Assembly: GCA_022496805.1 (NCBI GenBank)
Contig: CM040088.1
Coordinates: 13,361,001 to 13,425,000 of the forward strand
Length of the DNA: 64,000 nucleotides
Origin: Pohlia nutans
Taxonomy: Eukaryota; Streptophyta; Bryopsida; Bryales; Mniaceae
Direction of reading: 5' to 3'
Shown: one piece after another, positions 1-12,096 of the stretch
Layout: each line of letters opens with the position of its first letter
Position numbering within the stretch: position 1 is the stretch's first letter
Notes under the pieces: generated by a model
The model's input: the letters and a program-made list of their open reading frames with translations, nothing else
What the model was told of the DNA's origin: nothing
The model's database searches: none
Position numbers and translations under genes: made by a program

Positions 1-379
1 CCTCCGCCTCAGCTCCCGCTGCTCCCCTACCACTTGTATCCAGTTGATGCTCCTCTCTAGTTACAACTCTCCTTCCTTGTCTTACATACATGCCCCTCAT
101 TTCTCTCTATTCTCATCACCTCAGACATTTCTCCACATTATTCTCCGACTCCGTTCCTATTGCCACTTGTTCTTGTTCTTGTTCTTGTTCTTGTTCTTCT
201 TGTTATAGTTCTTGTTATGAATTCTTTCCAGCGATCCATGGCGTGCATACGCTCCTCTGTTTCCTATCCGGCGCGAGACGCCGTGAGTACACGTGGCGGC
301 ATCCAAGAAGATTCGGGTCTACAGGGTGAGTTAGTGCGCATCACAGTGGCGATTATTCGGAGCAGGCTGATCTTGTAGT

Positions 380-439
<60 letters not shown>

Positions 440-654
440 TGTAGGGTTTTGGATTCTGAAGATCAGGAGCTTGTTGAAATTTGAGGCTTCGACGATTTTG
501 AGACTCCGGATTTCCCGCAGTGAGGAGGACGATCGGGTTGTATTGGAGGTTAGTAGGTTTGTGAGATAGAAACCCTAATTTTGAATGAACCTGGGGATGG
601 CATGAGGATTCGGAATTCGGGAGCATCATGGATTTGGAGTGACGGTGGGGTAGG
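1..654 (+). promoter_or_regulatory. 5' region and probable 5' UTR of the histidine kinase gene, with microsatellites
   Basis: No convincing protein is seen here. A pyrimidine-rich stretch holds a TTCTTG-type repeat at about 167-203. A pure run of 15 CAG units lies at 382-426 and is followed by four TAG units to 438. The run sits about 230 bp upstream of the chosen ATG at 655, so it would be transcribed in the 5' leader or lie in the proximal promoter. The open frames across the run (poly-Tyr and poly-Cys on the minus strand) are artefacts of the triplet repeat. The transcription start is not visible. Confidence 0.5.
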
Positions 655-3600
655 ATGACCATGATGGAGAGCCGAGTGCGCTTGCGGTTCAAGCAGCAGC
701 TCGCGAGCTGCTCCGGGAAGGGCCATCCCGTCCGCCATGTTTTAGTGCTGTCCGCGTGTGTTGCCGTGGGCTGGTTGCTGGCTGCCCTAATCGGCGTATT
801 GCTCTGTCGCAGTTCCTTGAGTTCCCGAAACAAAGAGTTCGCTTTGAAGTGCGACAACCACAAGGAGGTGCCATTTTTCTCCCTCTTTACCACTTTGTCG
901 GTGCTCGTTATTAGGGTTGGGATTAATTCTGTGAGGATGTGAGGACTCTTCCTTTCATGGAGCGACATCCTATATGTGATGGAATTTCTCGTGATATCGA
1001 GTGTCTCTTCTATGCGCGTACGGCATTGTGCAGTGAAAAATCTGGTGTTTGCTCTAGCAACTGAGCTGGTACTCCGATGCTATTAAGTAGAAGGAAATGA
1101 AACAGGGATATATTCTCACGAGTCCTGGTGAGGCCAGCAGTGATTATGCTACAACTTGAATTTGAAGGGAACGATTGTTCGTTAAGGAACCACCGTGTAT
1201 TATTAAATCCCAAAGGTTAATGATACAGTGGACCATGTATCAGAGGATTCAAAGCTGCTGTTAAAGATGACATTAGACTAAAGATGCAACCTGTCATCTT
1301 TAACAGCAGCTTTAAATCCAATACGTGGTGACATAGGTCCCTCTCTACAACTTAATTGATGACTCTTGCAAGCATGAGGTCCGCTCGATAAATAAGTTTT
1401 TTATAGTGATGCTCATGATTTGGAGTTTAGTGCTCACTTTGGTCACTCCTAAGGGACTCGTTTGTTGTAAATGTAGAAAGGGTACAAACTAAGCAATCAA
1501 CGGGCACAATGCATCATTGTTGTTTTACCAGTTGTAGGCTTTGCTCACTTTGTCTAGTAAGTACGCTCAGATAAATTGTTTGAAGCATATTCTGTGCATG
1601 GAATTTGATCCTGGAGACTGGAACTAAGAAATACTCATATTTGCTTTGGTGATCATTTGGGAACCGTCGTTGATGCAGATTCTTAGGTCTGAGGTGGAGA
1701 ACAGCTTGAATGCTTCATTTGTGATACTGGGACTGCTCGCTAGTGTTCCTACGCTGAACGAAGCCCAATGGAAGAACTTCACACGGCGGACGTTGTTTCT
1801 ACGGCCCAACGTGAAAACGCTTGTTTACTGTGAGCGCGTGCTGGCCAGCCAGCGGGCGGAGTTTGAGCGCGAGCACAATGCAACCATAATTACAGTCACT
1901 GCAAACGGGACTTGGGTTAACCAGTCACTGGAAGACGAATATGCACCAGTCGTGTTCGAGACTGAAGATGTACAACTGTATATGTACGACGCCGCTTCCT
2001 CTCCTATACTCGCCCAAGCACTTTTCACAGCGCGTAAGTCACCCCTTGTGATCCAGCAATTCCTTAACCTCTAAGCGTCCACTGTGTATTTTCTGTAGGG
2101 CAGGAAAATTGGACCCCCTGCTGCAAATCATCTGTTTGTGAAAATGACTTCAGTTGGACACGATCGACACTGTTGATCTTGTAGTATAGAGCAAGAGCTT
2201 TAAAACTATGTATTGCAATCAGAAAACCGAGGTAAAATGAGAAAATGCCACCGTTGCAAAGTTCAGTGATGCAGATGGCCATATTTGGCGTTTTAGACGC
2301 TTAGGGGTTAATGGTTCATGGTCTTAAGAGCTCTTATCTCCCTGTTTTGTTCTTTTCCGGTTTGCATATTTGTTATCGTTGTATCTTGACGATTAATCAA
2401 GTGGACTTCAAGAGCCCTGTCTATGAGTATTTAGATGTAAATCACTCAAATGTGGAAACCTTGAGGCTAATCTTAAGTATTTTTTTGTTTCAGGTGACAC
2501 TGGCCTATTCACTCTTTCGCCACCAAGTCCATTTCAAGGTAGTTTTCAAATGGGAGCCTACTTAGCATACTATGGACCTGGCCTCGATTCAGGAAGCTTT
2601 ATGGACATTGATGCGAGGAGAGCTGCATGTAGGGGTTATGTGGCAACAGTACTCAATATCGTCGAAGTGTTTAGTGCCGTCCTATCCAGGTACTATTAAT
2701 CCCTAACGACCAAGAAGCCCAGATTGGGCCTCATGTTTTTCAGCAGTTTTGAGTAGGTCATGTGGAGACTTTCTTTTGTCCAGTTATATTTATTTTGTGA
2801 CCAATACATGCACTGTTCTTCATTGATTCTGGTGATATAATATTTGGCCCCATCTGAATTATTCTTTTCGCAATACGATTAGTCAAATTGGTCATTTTAA
2901 AACCATGAATCCTGGGTCCTTTAGGGGTTAGGATATTCCGTCAACGTGACTTTGGGTATATGTGATCGGGAGGTAGATTCAATTCCGTAGTAAAGCATCT
3001 TATGTGGTGATCGTGAGTATGACTTGGTATTCAGTAACATTTTGGGTTGGCGGCCATGTAGAGTGTGTCTTACAATTTGGGGGGGGTGTTAGGTTTATTG
3101 ACAATAAGGACATGGACGTTGTGGCTGTATACAACGTGGACCCCAAGACATTATCAGCAAATGAAGCAATAATATACAACTGCACCAGTGCTACTGCCCC
3201 CTGCGTTCTTCCGTTATTTGATCCAGCACATCGTTACAAGGAGCATAGCAAGGTGTATGTCCCATGGGAGGTCGGGACGCAGAACTTTGAGCTCCGGTGT
3301 TTACCTAAGGGCAACTTGAAGCTCGATTCTATTCGGAGCGTAGTAGCATGGCCTCTTCTGATGGCCTTGGTGGTTCTCTTCTGTGCAATTATTGTGTCTC
3401 TTATGTTGAGGCGGATGACGGCAATTGAGAAGGACGTTTCCATCATGGAGAGGATGAACGACAAACTCAAGGCTGCCACGATGGCTGCTGAAGCTGCTGA
3501 TAAGGCGAAATCAAGTTTTCTAGCTACAGTTTCCCATGAGATAAGGTGAGTGCTAGCCCTAAACCGTATCTGGTTATTAGTGTGTCTAGGTCCAAATTGG

Positions 3601-6600
3601 GGCAAAACGAGGGGCGACACACCATTACTTATAGGGTAACTCCATTGGTTGTCAACTTTTGATTGCTAAGTTTTTTAACTAATTGCTTTTATCTAGAGAG
3701 GTTGTCTAATTTCTCTAGCAAGGTTTATCACTTCATTTACGTCAATACTTTTGGAGCATATTCTGTTCAGTATTCTGTTGGCACTTCATTGTCGTCAGTA
3801 GTATTGGTCCTATGCCAATTGCGATGTGCACATGTGAATGATAGCTTGCTTTGAATTGGAGCGACTGAAAGAACATGTTTTAATGATTAGCTAAATGGAC
3901 CAGTTCTTCATTTTTCTTATTTTGGTCTTGTTGTGCAGAACCCCCATGAACGGAGTTATCGGTAAGCTTCACTTGCTGATTTTTAGGGAGGAATATTATT
4001 TACTGAGTTTGGTCAGTGTTTCAAGAATTAATTTAGTATGCGCTAGCTATTTTTATTATATAAATAATGGATCACGAGTTCTAATTATAGCCATGGTTTC
4101 AGCATTTATTTGGGTGTGTTTTGGTGGACTTTATTCTTTGTAGAAAGTGCAGCGTCTATTTGTAAGTAGTTGCCTTACAGTATGGGTTTTGGCTCCAGGA
4201 ATGACAAACCTCCTCATGGGAACAGAGTTAACTCCACAGCAATTTGAATATGTCAACATTGCCCAAGCTAGTGGAAAGGCCCTTTTGTAAGTATCGTCAC
4301 TGATTTATACGTCTCATCTGTCCTGGATACTTTCTTTGGCTCAAAACTAACTGATTTAGAAAGCACTGTTAGAGGATCATTGGCTCGAGTATTGGCTAGA
4401 GGATGTTGGCTAGAGTAATTGGCTAGAGGATCATTTGGATTACTGGCTATCCAAATTTCAAAACTGAATATTTTGCAATTTCTGTTATATGCAGAGCACT
4501 TATCAACGATGTGCTGGATTTGTCAAAGATTGAAGCCGGAAAGATGGAAATCGAGTCAGTTAAGTTTGACATTCGGAATGAGGTTGATGAAATCTTTTCG
4601 TTATTTGATGAGAAAGTATCCAACAAACAACTTGAGATGGCGGCTTTGATTCACGATTCAGTGCCATCGTGTATGATGGGAGACCCCACCCGCATTCGGC
4701 AGGTTTGGTTCTCACGTTTTGTTGGCAGGAAGGGTCACCTAGATTCCACTAGAGTTATTTTATTTTATTTTATTTATTTGTTTCTCTTTTTTAATGTTTG
4801 TGTTGGAGGTTGTGTCCTGTGTCCACTTTAATCTACAAGTAGGATTAATTTGTGAACGAAAAGGTTAAAAACATTGATAGTATGCGTGTTGAAGGTTTGA
4901 TATCCTATGTTATTGTAGGTCGGTGGCAGCGGTATTGTTTCCATGTAAAATCTATGTCTTTCGTCACATTGTTGGAGATCCGATTCTTGTTGACTTGGTT
5001 GGTCATTGTGTGCAGGTCCTTGTCAACCTTGTCAGTAATGCCTTGAAGGTAAACTCAATGTCTTATTGATAAATTTCTACCAGTCATTGCCGAATTGCTG
5101 TTGTTAACATTACCGTATTAGTCTCATCCTAATTTCGTAGGAGAAGATTATTAAATCATGCACTTGAGTTTGGATGCATTGCAGTTTACAAAGCAGGGGA
5201 GTATTTTCATATGCGTTCGGATTCTGGAAACATGTCATTCTGAGCGCCTGGATCCACCTGTCGAAGTGATGAATCAACTTTCTCGCGCAAAGCTTTTCAC
5301 TCTGGGCAGTGTCAGCGGTACCCAAGTGGTACCCAAGTCCCCGAGTGGAAGTGATACAACCTACATGGTAGGAAGCGATAGAGATACGATCTACAGGGGA
5401 GGGTCAACCAGGCTCTCTGAGATGCATCTGGTGGCGCCCAGGCTCAGTATGGTGCCAGGCCCTTTGAGCACACGGGAAGCGGTTGCAGCATGGAGGAGAT
5501 GGGAGCCCAAGGGATCGTCGGAGACTACAGTTTCAAAGCCGGTTACTGTTGTAGTTTCTGTCGAAGATACAGGTGCCTCTTCATTCTCTTTTTATGCCTG
5601 TTTTTTATACTAGTAGAAACTCACCCCTAAAACAGGTATTCTAGAAACCTGGTAGCGTTAAACCCTGCCAATTGTTATGCCATTTAACCCTTAAAGGACC
5701 AAGGATTCATGGTTTTAAAATGACATATTCACTCCATCATATTGTGCAAAAAGTAATTCAAATGAGACCAAATTTTATATCACCAGAATCAGTGAAGAAC
5801 ATTGCATGTGTTGGTCAGACAACAAGTAAATTTGAACAAAAAGAAGTCTACACAGGACCTACTCAAAACTGCTAAAATAACATGAGGCCCAATTTGGGCT
5901 TCTTGGTCCTTTAGGGGTTAAGGCAGCTTCTAACGCAAATCATGCCAATTGTAATGAAGCTAGGTTTTCTAGTATACCTCTTGGAGGTGGTTCTCTACTA
6001 CACTATAACCTATTAGTGAGGGTGGAAAATTAGAGCCACTTCAACATTAGGATAGGTTACTTTAATTCACTTTTTTGTTAGAAATTAGTGACACCACAAA
6101 TCAAGGTATATTATAGATGTTTCACGTACATGTACATTCTTTTAATAGACGGTACAATTTATACACGCACTAATTTCCATACATTGAAGGTCAGAAATAC
6201 ATAGTAATTCTATTTGATGAAAACTAGTACAATATAGTAAATATTTCAATCCGCTCAAATTCGAATATGTTGCACATAGTATCTCACGCACTATTTGCAC
6301 ATACTTTTGGGAATTAGTATTTCACGCACTAGTAGGACAAATTAGTGTAGTGCTACCTGTCCGTTTTGATCCTTCTTTGTGAGTGGTCTTGATGTTGGAC
6401 ATATCCTTAGTCCCCAGATTTTCTTCTCTCGATGGTGTAGGTATTGGTATTCCACTACATTTACACAATCGCCTGTTTCAACCTTTCCTTCAAGCCGACA
6501 GTAGCTCCTCGAGAGAATATGGAGGCACGGGTGTTGGTTTATCCATATGCAAGGTACGCTCAAAAATGAAATGTTTTTGCATGTATAGGAAGAAACTGTT

Positions 6601-9600
6601 TTTTGCTTGTAAGTTTCTACGATCGTCGTTGGTTGAATCATTCTCTTTGTAGCACGTGTAATGGTATGGCTCTTCTGTATTATCTGATTTCAATGCTCAA
6701 AGTAACTGATCGACCAATTTTGTTTGAATTCTATTGATTTTATATTCCTATCTGCTGTGTGCGCTTCAGCAGCCTATTGTTGCGGGGAAGGCAGGAAATA
6801 TTGCAGATGTATTGTTGTGGTACTGGCCTTTATATAATTTTATTGGGACTCGATAAATTCCTGTGAATATAACATCAACTGATGTGGAGATGTGTTGCAG
6901 AAACTTGCAGCATTGATGAATGGAGAGCTCACTGTGAATAGCACTCCTGGAGAAGGTAGTATTTTTGAGTTCACAATGACACTAGGGATGGCACCGGATT
7001 CAAAGTATCCAGAGAAGCCTTGTTGTTTGAAGTCTGATCAGCCACTGATCTCAAATCATGACAAATTAAAGGGAGCTAGGGTTATTTTGGTTGATACTCA
7101 TCCTGTGCGCCAGGTATTTTTTCATTTCCATGCTTTTGACAAATTTAGGAGGCAGGAGTTTTTACTTGTAATATGTAAATTTCATGATTGTTGATGGATT
7201 TGTTGACTGTTTAGTCGTACGTTAGAGAGTTGCATTAAGGGTGTAGTATGTTTTGCACCTTGCTTGGAAGTTGACTTTTACGTGGTAAACCTGACACCAG
7301 GAAGCATCTGCAAGCTATTTGAGAAGATTAGGCATAGTGGTTGAAGAAACAGAAGACTTACAGGGGACTCTAGAGTTGCTGAGGAGGTACACATTACTGC
7401 TCTATGTTCCATTACATTCACAAGACCTATGTGTGGAAGCTGCATACATGTATTTAACAAGAAAGATAGTGTTGAAAAGTGGAAAGGAAGATAGTATTAA
7501 ACCCATCGAAGTTACACTCACCGTCACAAACGACCCTCCATTAGATCGACAAAGTTCTTAATGTTTATAGGGAGTAGATTCATGGTCCTCATGTTGAGTT
7601 ATTGTGAAATTCATGTTAGTGTAATGCAAATGGTGTTAATGTTGGTGTCATTAGCATTAACCTGATATCACATTGGCAAGTATTAAGTTAATATTAAGTC
7701 AACATCAACGTAACATTAATTCAATGTTATTTTAATATAGATCTAATATCATGTTAAATTAATATTATCTTATCATTAGTAACTTTGTCAAATCTTATAG
7801 GGTATCCTTTGAGGTACTCTGTTCAGAATGTAAGTTTTTAATGTATGTAGGCTTCTTGCATATTCTAAGCTTTTTCTGGTCTTGAAAGCTGAATGTTTTG
7901 ATGGAACTACTTGTTGAAGCAATAACATGTTGTCATTCTGAGAACGCAGAAGTGCACTCATCTGTAAGTTGTGGTTGTTTTGTGTAGGAAAGAGAAACCT
8001 TTAATACAAGCAATCATAGTAGATTTGCAAGGAGTAGATGAAGAGTCGACAATGCAGATAGGCCAACTCGTGAGGAAAGAAACTGGTTATGAGGCCCTAC
8101 CGATACTTGCGCTCACCTTCCTACGAGCACATGATGAGAAGCTGAAAGAAGCTGGATTTTCATCTAGTATATCGAAGCCATTACGTCATGCTACGGTCGC
8201 CTCAATCTTGTTGCAAGCATTTGGGGTCGGAGCTCAAATGCCTACTAAGAAAGTACACTCAAATCCAAAATTATTGGTAGGGAAACGCCTTCTAGTGGTA
8301 CGTTTTTCAACCCAATTTTTAGATTGATTGTCGTTTTCTTTGTAAACTGGATACATAAAATAATGGATGGATGCTTATTGTGGATCTAAAACTGCTTGGA
8401 TGCACTAGTAGAAAAACCATACCCCAGAGGTATTCTAGAAATCCTAGCTGTGTTACAATTGGCAGAGTTAAATTAGAAACTGCCTTAATGGCGTTTTAAC
8501 TGTCAGGCTTTATCGTGGTTAGGTGTTTTTTGAATACCTTGGGGGTTGTTCTACTGCAGATATGAAAGAACTTGCATGTTGCTTGCGACACTCATTTGAA
8601 GTGGCCACTTGTGCTCAGTATTGGGTGTATTTCTTGTAGCTTGAATTCAAACTTGAATGCTTGTGCACAATGCAGGTGGATGACAATATGGTCAACCGAA
8701 GAGTTGCCACTTCAATGCTAGCCCGTTATGGTGCTACTGTGATTGCAGTCAATGGAGGACAGGAGGCAATAAACTCGATACGGAACCAGAAGCCTGACGA
8801 GGCGTATGATCTTGTCTTGATGGATATTCAGATGCCAGAGGTATTTCAATGTTGTTATCTAGCCTATGTAGAATTTTCGTAATATGTTTTTCAAATGGAA
8901 TAAATTGAATGGGGCGTTGTGGACATCTGATAGCTGTTACTGTCTCCATTGTGGGTACAGATGGATGGTTACGAAGCCACCCGGCAAATACGGAAATGGG
9001 AAGTGGAGGCCTGTGAGCAGTGCTCAGAGCAGGCTGAAGCTTTGAATGGCGATGAGCGTGACAGCAGGTCGCTTCAGATTTTGAAGTGCCCTCACCATCA
9101 TCTCCCCATTGTTGCGGTAACAGCAGATGTCATGAAAGGGACACATGAGCTTTGTGTTGATGCGGGCATGGATGACTATATTTCCAAGGTGAGAAGTCTA
9201 TCTTAACCAAAACGTGTGACAGACATGCCCTTCTTAGTGTCATTTGAATTCTGGATACGACTTCAGTTTCATGAGTCAGCACAATGGTGCCGAAGGAACC
9301 ACACTTCTTAACCCTTAAAGGATATTTCCTAATTTAGAAAGGAAGGAGTAATCTTGAGTTTTAACCGCCAAATATAGAAGTAATTTACATTCTAAAAATG
9401 TAGGTGCATACTATTCTTGTCACGGATGATGCCTGAAAAAAATTCATGAAAACATTTCTCCATTGTTAGCAATTCATGGTCAACGTGGTTTGAAAACTGA
9501 GAAAACTAAGCCCGAGGTGCTTGGTATGTCCTTTAAGGGTTAATTGGAAACAGAAATGGATCCTTGATTATAGACTAGTAAATAAGAGTGCTGTTTATAG

Positions 9601-9729
9601 ACTAGTATGCAGTTGGAAACTGATGGTCACATGATCGTGTGGCAGCCGTTGGATCCGAAGGGGCTGTATCTGCTACTTGAGCATTTCGTAGAAGGAGAGC
9701 TAGGAAGTCAATTGGGCATTGGACGATGA
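655..9729 (+). CDS. CHASE-domain hybrid histidine kinase (cytokinin-receptor-like), 16 exons, about 1051 aa
   Basis: Membrane sensor kinase of the plant two-component pathway: ligand binding to an extracytosolic CHASE domain controls His-to-Asp phosphotransfer, then phosphate goes to HPt proteins. Exons: 655-867, 1679-2033, 2494-2689, 3093-3545, 3939-3961, 4199-4286, 4495-4702, 5016-5048, 5185-5572, 6441-6553, 6901-7113, 7301-7386, 7988-8297, 8676-8840, 8961-9188, 9646-9729; all phases agree and the sum is 3156 nt. Order: first membrane segment (residues about 24-47), CHASE (about 80-310, with EDEYAPVVF), second membrane segment (338-360), H-box VSHEIRTPMNG with His403, N-box with Asn520, EDTGIGIP (Asp651), [11 protein letters not shown] (680-690), pseudo-receiver, then receiver with DD at 895-896, Asp943 in [11 protein letters not shown] and Lys1024. 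Length matches Arabidopsis AHK2-4. The end of exon 1 is the weakest boundary; a donor at 931 is also in phase. The CHASE ligand pocket is divergent (see findings). Confidence 0.95.
1246..1319. repeat. Near-perfect intronic hairpin in intron 1 of the histidine kinase
   Basis: Arms at 1251-1272 and 1292-1313 are perfect 22-bp inverted repeats with a 19-nt loop. Allowing one mismatch, the arms extend outward by the shared bases GGATTYAAAG to a stem of about 28 bp. No target duplication is obvious. It could be a very small foldback element or the source of a small RNA hairpin. Confidence 0.8.
2064..2311. mobile_element. TTAA-flanked MITE, family J
   Basis: 248 bp including both TTAA sites. The left end reads TTAACCTCTAAGCGTC and the right end GACGCTTAGGGGTTAA, so the terminal inverted repeat is about 12 bp. 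It lies in intron 2 of the histidine kinase and has no coding capacity. The interior does not match the other TTAA families in this window. Confidence 0.75.
2696..2941 (-). mobile_element. TTAA-flanked MITE, family A (reverse orientation)
   Basis: Starts TTAATCCCTAACGACCAAG and ends GGTCCTTTAGGGGTTA, with the last TTAA base changed. The interior is the reverse complement of the copy at 5684-5921, including the stretch AAGAAGCCCAGATTGGGCC. It lies in intron 3 of the histidine kinase. Confidence 0.8.
5684..5921 (+). mobile_element. TTAA-flanked MITE, family A (best-preserved reference copy)
   Basis: 238 bp including TTAA on both sides. Ends are TTAACCCTTAAAGGACCAAG and CTTGGTCCTTTAGGGGTTAA, giving about 16 bp of terminal inverted repeat. 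It lies in the 868-bp intron 9 of the histidine kinase and has inserted into the left part of an older element starting near 5606 (CTAGTAGAAA...GGTATTCTAGAAA) that is also present at 8403. This is the most frequent family here, with about ten full or partial copies. Confidence 0.9.
5993..6352. mobile_element. Possible MITE with TACACTA-type ends
   Basis: The left end CTACTACACTATAACC and the right end ATTAGTGTAGTGCTA are imperfect inverted repeats. The AT-rich interior, with repeated ATTAGTG motifs, fills the rest of intron 9. Boundaries and target duplication are uncertain. Confidence 0.4.
8403..8559. mobile_element. Small CACTAGTAG-type MITE in intron 13 of the histidine kinase
   Basis: Left end CACTAGTAGAAAAACC, right end GGTTGTTCTACTGCAG. 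The subterminal GGTATTCTAGAAA is mirrored by TTTTTTGAATACC. The first bases suggest a decayed CACTA-superfamily derivative. A second, interrupted copy begins near 5606. Confidence 0.5.
9308..9543. mobile_element. TTAA-flanked MITE, family K
   Basis: Ends TTAACCCTTAAAGGA and TCCTTTAAGGGTTAA form a 15-bp terminal inverted repeat. It is 236 bp long, non-coding, and sits in the last intron of the histidine kinase between 9189 and 9645. The interior differs from family A. Confidence 0.8.
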
Positions 9730-10926
9730 CACAGGCAGCTCAAGAGCAACTTCTCGTCTCTGGCATTCCAGAATTTTCATGTGGAGGATGAGTTTCTGAT
9801 GCAACATCGTGTCTCTTTGACATACCATCCTTCAAAGGAGCTGCGGTCTCAACTCCTGATTCAAGGAAGAATCATGGTATCGAAGATGCTTTGATTTTTT
9901 GACATCTTTCTTTGGCATAGATTCTCACATCTTACGTTTCTCACATCTTGGCATGAAACTCAGCCAACTATACTAGTCAAGGGTAGTTATTGCTTACTAC
10001 AATGCAGCTACAGTGACAAGGGTTGGCAGTCACCACTCCTCTAGAATGTTCTTCCATGTACCATTGTGTTACCAGCTTTCCATTGCCACCAATTGCTGAG
10101 GAGGAATAACTGGCTGTGTTCAACAAACACGAGCCTTATTGGTGGCAATGGAAAGCTGTTATTGGTAGCGATGGAAAGCTGAGGAGGAATAACTGGCTGT
10201 GTTCAACAAACACGAGCCTCCAGAAGAGAAACAAATTCGATATGGTACTCAATTTCCTGCACTTGTGGGTTCTGGTTTAACCCTGGCAAAACCGACATCA
10301 ATACTGTACAGTACATAAATTTTCCATGACATGAAAGTTTATTCATGTCTGGACTTTCATAACTACAGTTTCCACTTGTGTGCCCTTGAGGTTGTATTCA
10401 TCCATGCCTACAAATGAATATTGGTTCCCACCGTCCAACGAGTCACTAGAAAAAGAAGGGCTCGTTGTCAATCTTCGAATGGCCATTGAACATTGTTTTT
10501 CCTATTATAGATCTCGCAACCATTCTTTTATGATCACTTCCATTGACATGCAACTTCCACTTGACATGTCTGCATGTTTAGGTGACATGTGGTGCATATG
10601 AATATCTTTGGTGCTTCCCTTGGTGGTTTTTTTTTAATGTTTTTTCATCTTTTCTCAGAATGACAAGTTCACAGTCTTTGAATTACCCGCCACTCCTTCA
10701 ATGCCTAAATTTAAATAATTTACATTGAGTACAAACTTGAAATTTCTGCCTCTGCTGCCAATAACAATGTATGATATAAATTTCATGAATCTATTGAATG
10801 TTTGTGATAGTTCTATGATTGAAAGGGAAATAAGAAATTTAAAAAAGAAAACACTTCTATAAGTACCTTAACTACCCAGAATGCAACACTTTTTCTCGTA
10901 TCTTCTATATCCAAGGTAAGTAGAAC
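9730..10926. other. 3' flank of the histidine kinase, with a 42-bp direct repeat and an inverted repeat
   Basis: No gene is recognised. The first few hundred bases are likely 3' UTR. A 42-bp direct repeat starting GCTGAGGAGGAATAACTGGC occurs at 10095-10136 and 10178-10219. AGCTTTCCATTGCCACCAAT at 10074-10093 is the perfect inverse of 10138-10157. Together these look like a small local rearrangement. The rest is AT-rich. Confidence 0.5.
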
Positions 10927-12096
10927 TTAACTCCTAAAGGACCGGAGCGTTTTTCCTCCAAAAACATTGCAATGCTGCCATTTTTACTCCCCCATGCAAA
11001 TATTCCAAAAAAATGTCATTTTTTACCTTCTAACCATAAGATCTTGTCCTAAACTATTTGAAAACATACACAACAAATTTCGTTGATTTTGACCACACGG
11101 ATTGCAAGATAATTGCGTTTGATGGAAAAAATCACCCCAATAAAACACATGCCCGAAAATTTCAGATGCGTTTGACCGTGGCTACATCAGAAAAACCTCA
11201 CTACCGAAACCTGTCGCATTTCACTTTCACATTCTATATGATGTTACTTAGTTGTGTACCAATTTTCGTTGCGTTTGGAGATGTTTAGGATGTTGAAGAA
11301 TACCCTACACTTGTTGGGGGTTCAAAAGTTTTAAAAAGACGATTTGTTTTTGGAATTGCAATATTTTTGACTTTTGTTATTTAAAATATGAATCCGAACG
11401 GTGAAACATAAGTACATTCCACCCTTATAGAATGGAGGAAAAAAATTCGAAAAAAAAAAATAATCTCCAAGTTTTTGAAGACATATAGCATATTTTCTAA
11501 GAATTTTGGGGGCCAGGGAGGAAACAAATGGTAGAGGAAGGGAATCGAAGTGCCCAACCCATTCCAATGTTCATGACCCCACTAACTCTGAAGGTGGACT
11601 GCCACATGGTAGACTTTCAATGGACAATTTGTTTTTTTATTTTTTTTATTTTTTTATTGTTTTAATTATAAAATTGAATTTGTAATTTAAATGACAAATT
11701 TTAATATAAAAGAATAAGTTTCAATTTAAAATTAAAAAATTAAATTTTTTTTAAAAAAAAATATTATTATTAAAATTTTTAATGAGTAGAAAATGGGGTG
11801 GTCTTCTGCCCCACAGGCCACCCCATTTTCCACACTCCGCCCAACTTGTTGCAGCCCCCCACAAAATTCAACTATTTCTCTACTGTCCCGCTGCCCTTTC
11901 TCCCGAAAAAAACACATTTCCCCTCATAACTTCCACATACGGTGTCAGAATTCAAAAAAAAAGAATCCCCATTTTCGTGGCACATTGGGGAATTCACTAC
12001 TAAATTTCCTTCAAAATTCGATTAAAAATGTGTTCGCCGGAACCTACCCAATTCTCTAAATGTCCTAGTTAGGACACTTGGTCCTTTAGGGGTTAA
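10927..12096. mobile_element. Long TTAA-flanked element, family I (1.17 kb)
   Basis: Left end TTAACTCCTAAAGGACC, right end GGTCCTTTAGGGGTTAA: about 13 bp of inverted repeat between TTAA sites. The interior holds A/T homopolymers and no frame above about 90 codons, and none resembles a transposase. It could be one long non-autonomous element or two ends of neighbouring elements whose inner ends are lost. Confidence 0.6.

Noticed and set aside
867..930. Longer exon 1 of the histidine kinase with a donor at 931
   Set aside because: In phase and not excluded, but it adds a stretch ([20 protein letters not shown]) that is not expected between the first membrane segment and the CHASE domain.
264..968. 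Minus-strand 234-codon frame with poly-Cys and poly-Tyr
   Set aside because: Created by the CAG/TAG microsatellite read in antisense; no family resemblance and no splice context.
5684..5921. TTA or TA target duplication as alternative for the TTAA elements
   Set aside because: With TTA the two sides would not be direct repeats, since the right flank reads TAA. With TA, the constant outer T and A would have no explanation. Nested copies show a pre-existing TTAA.
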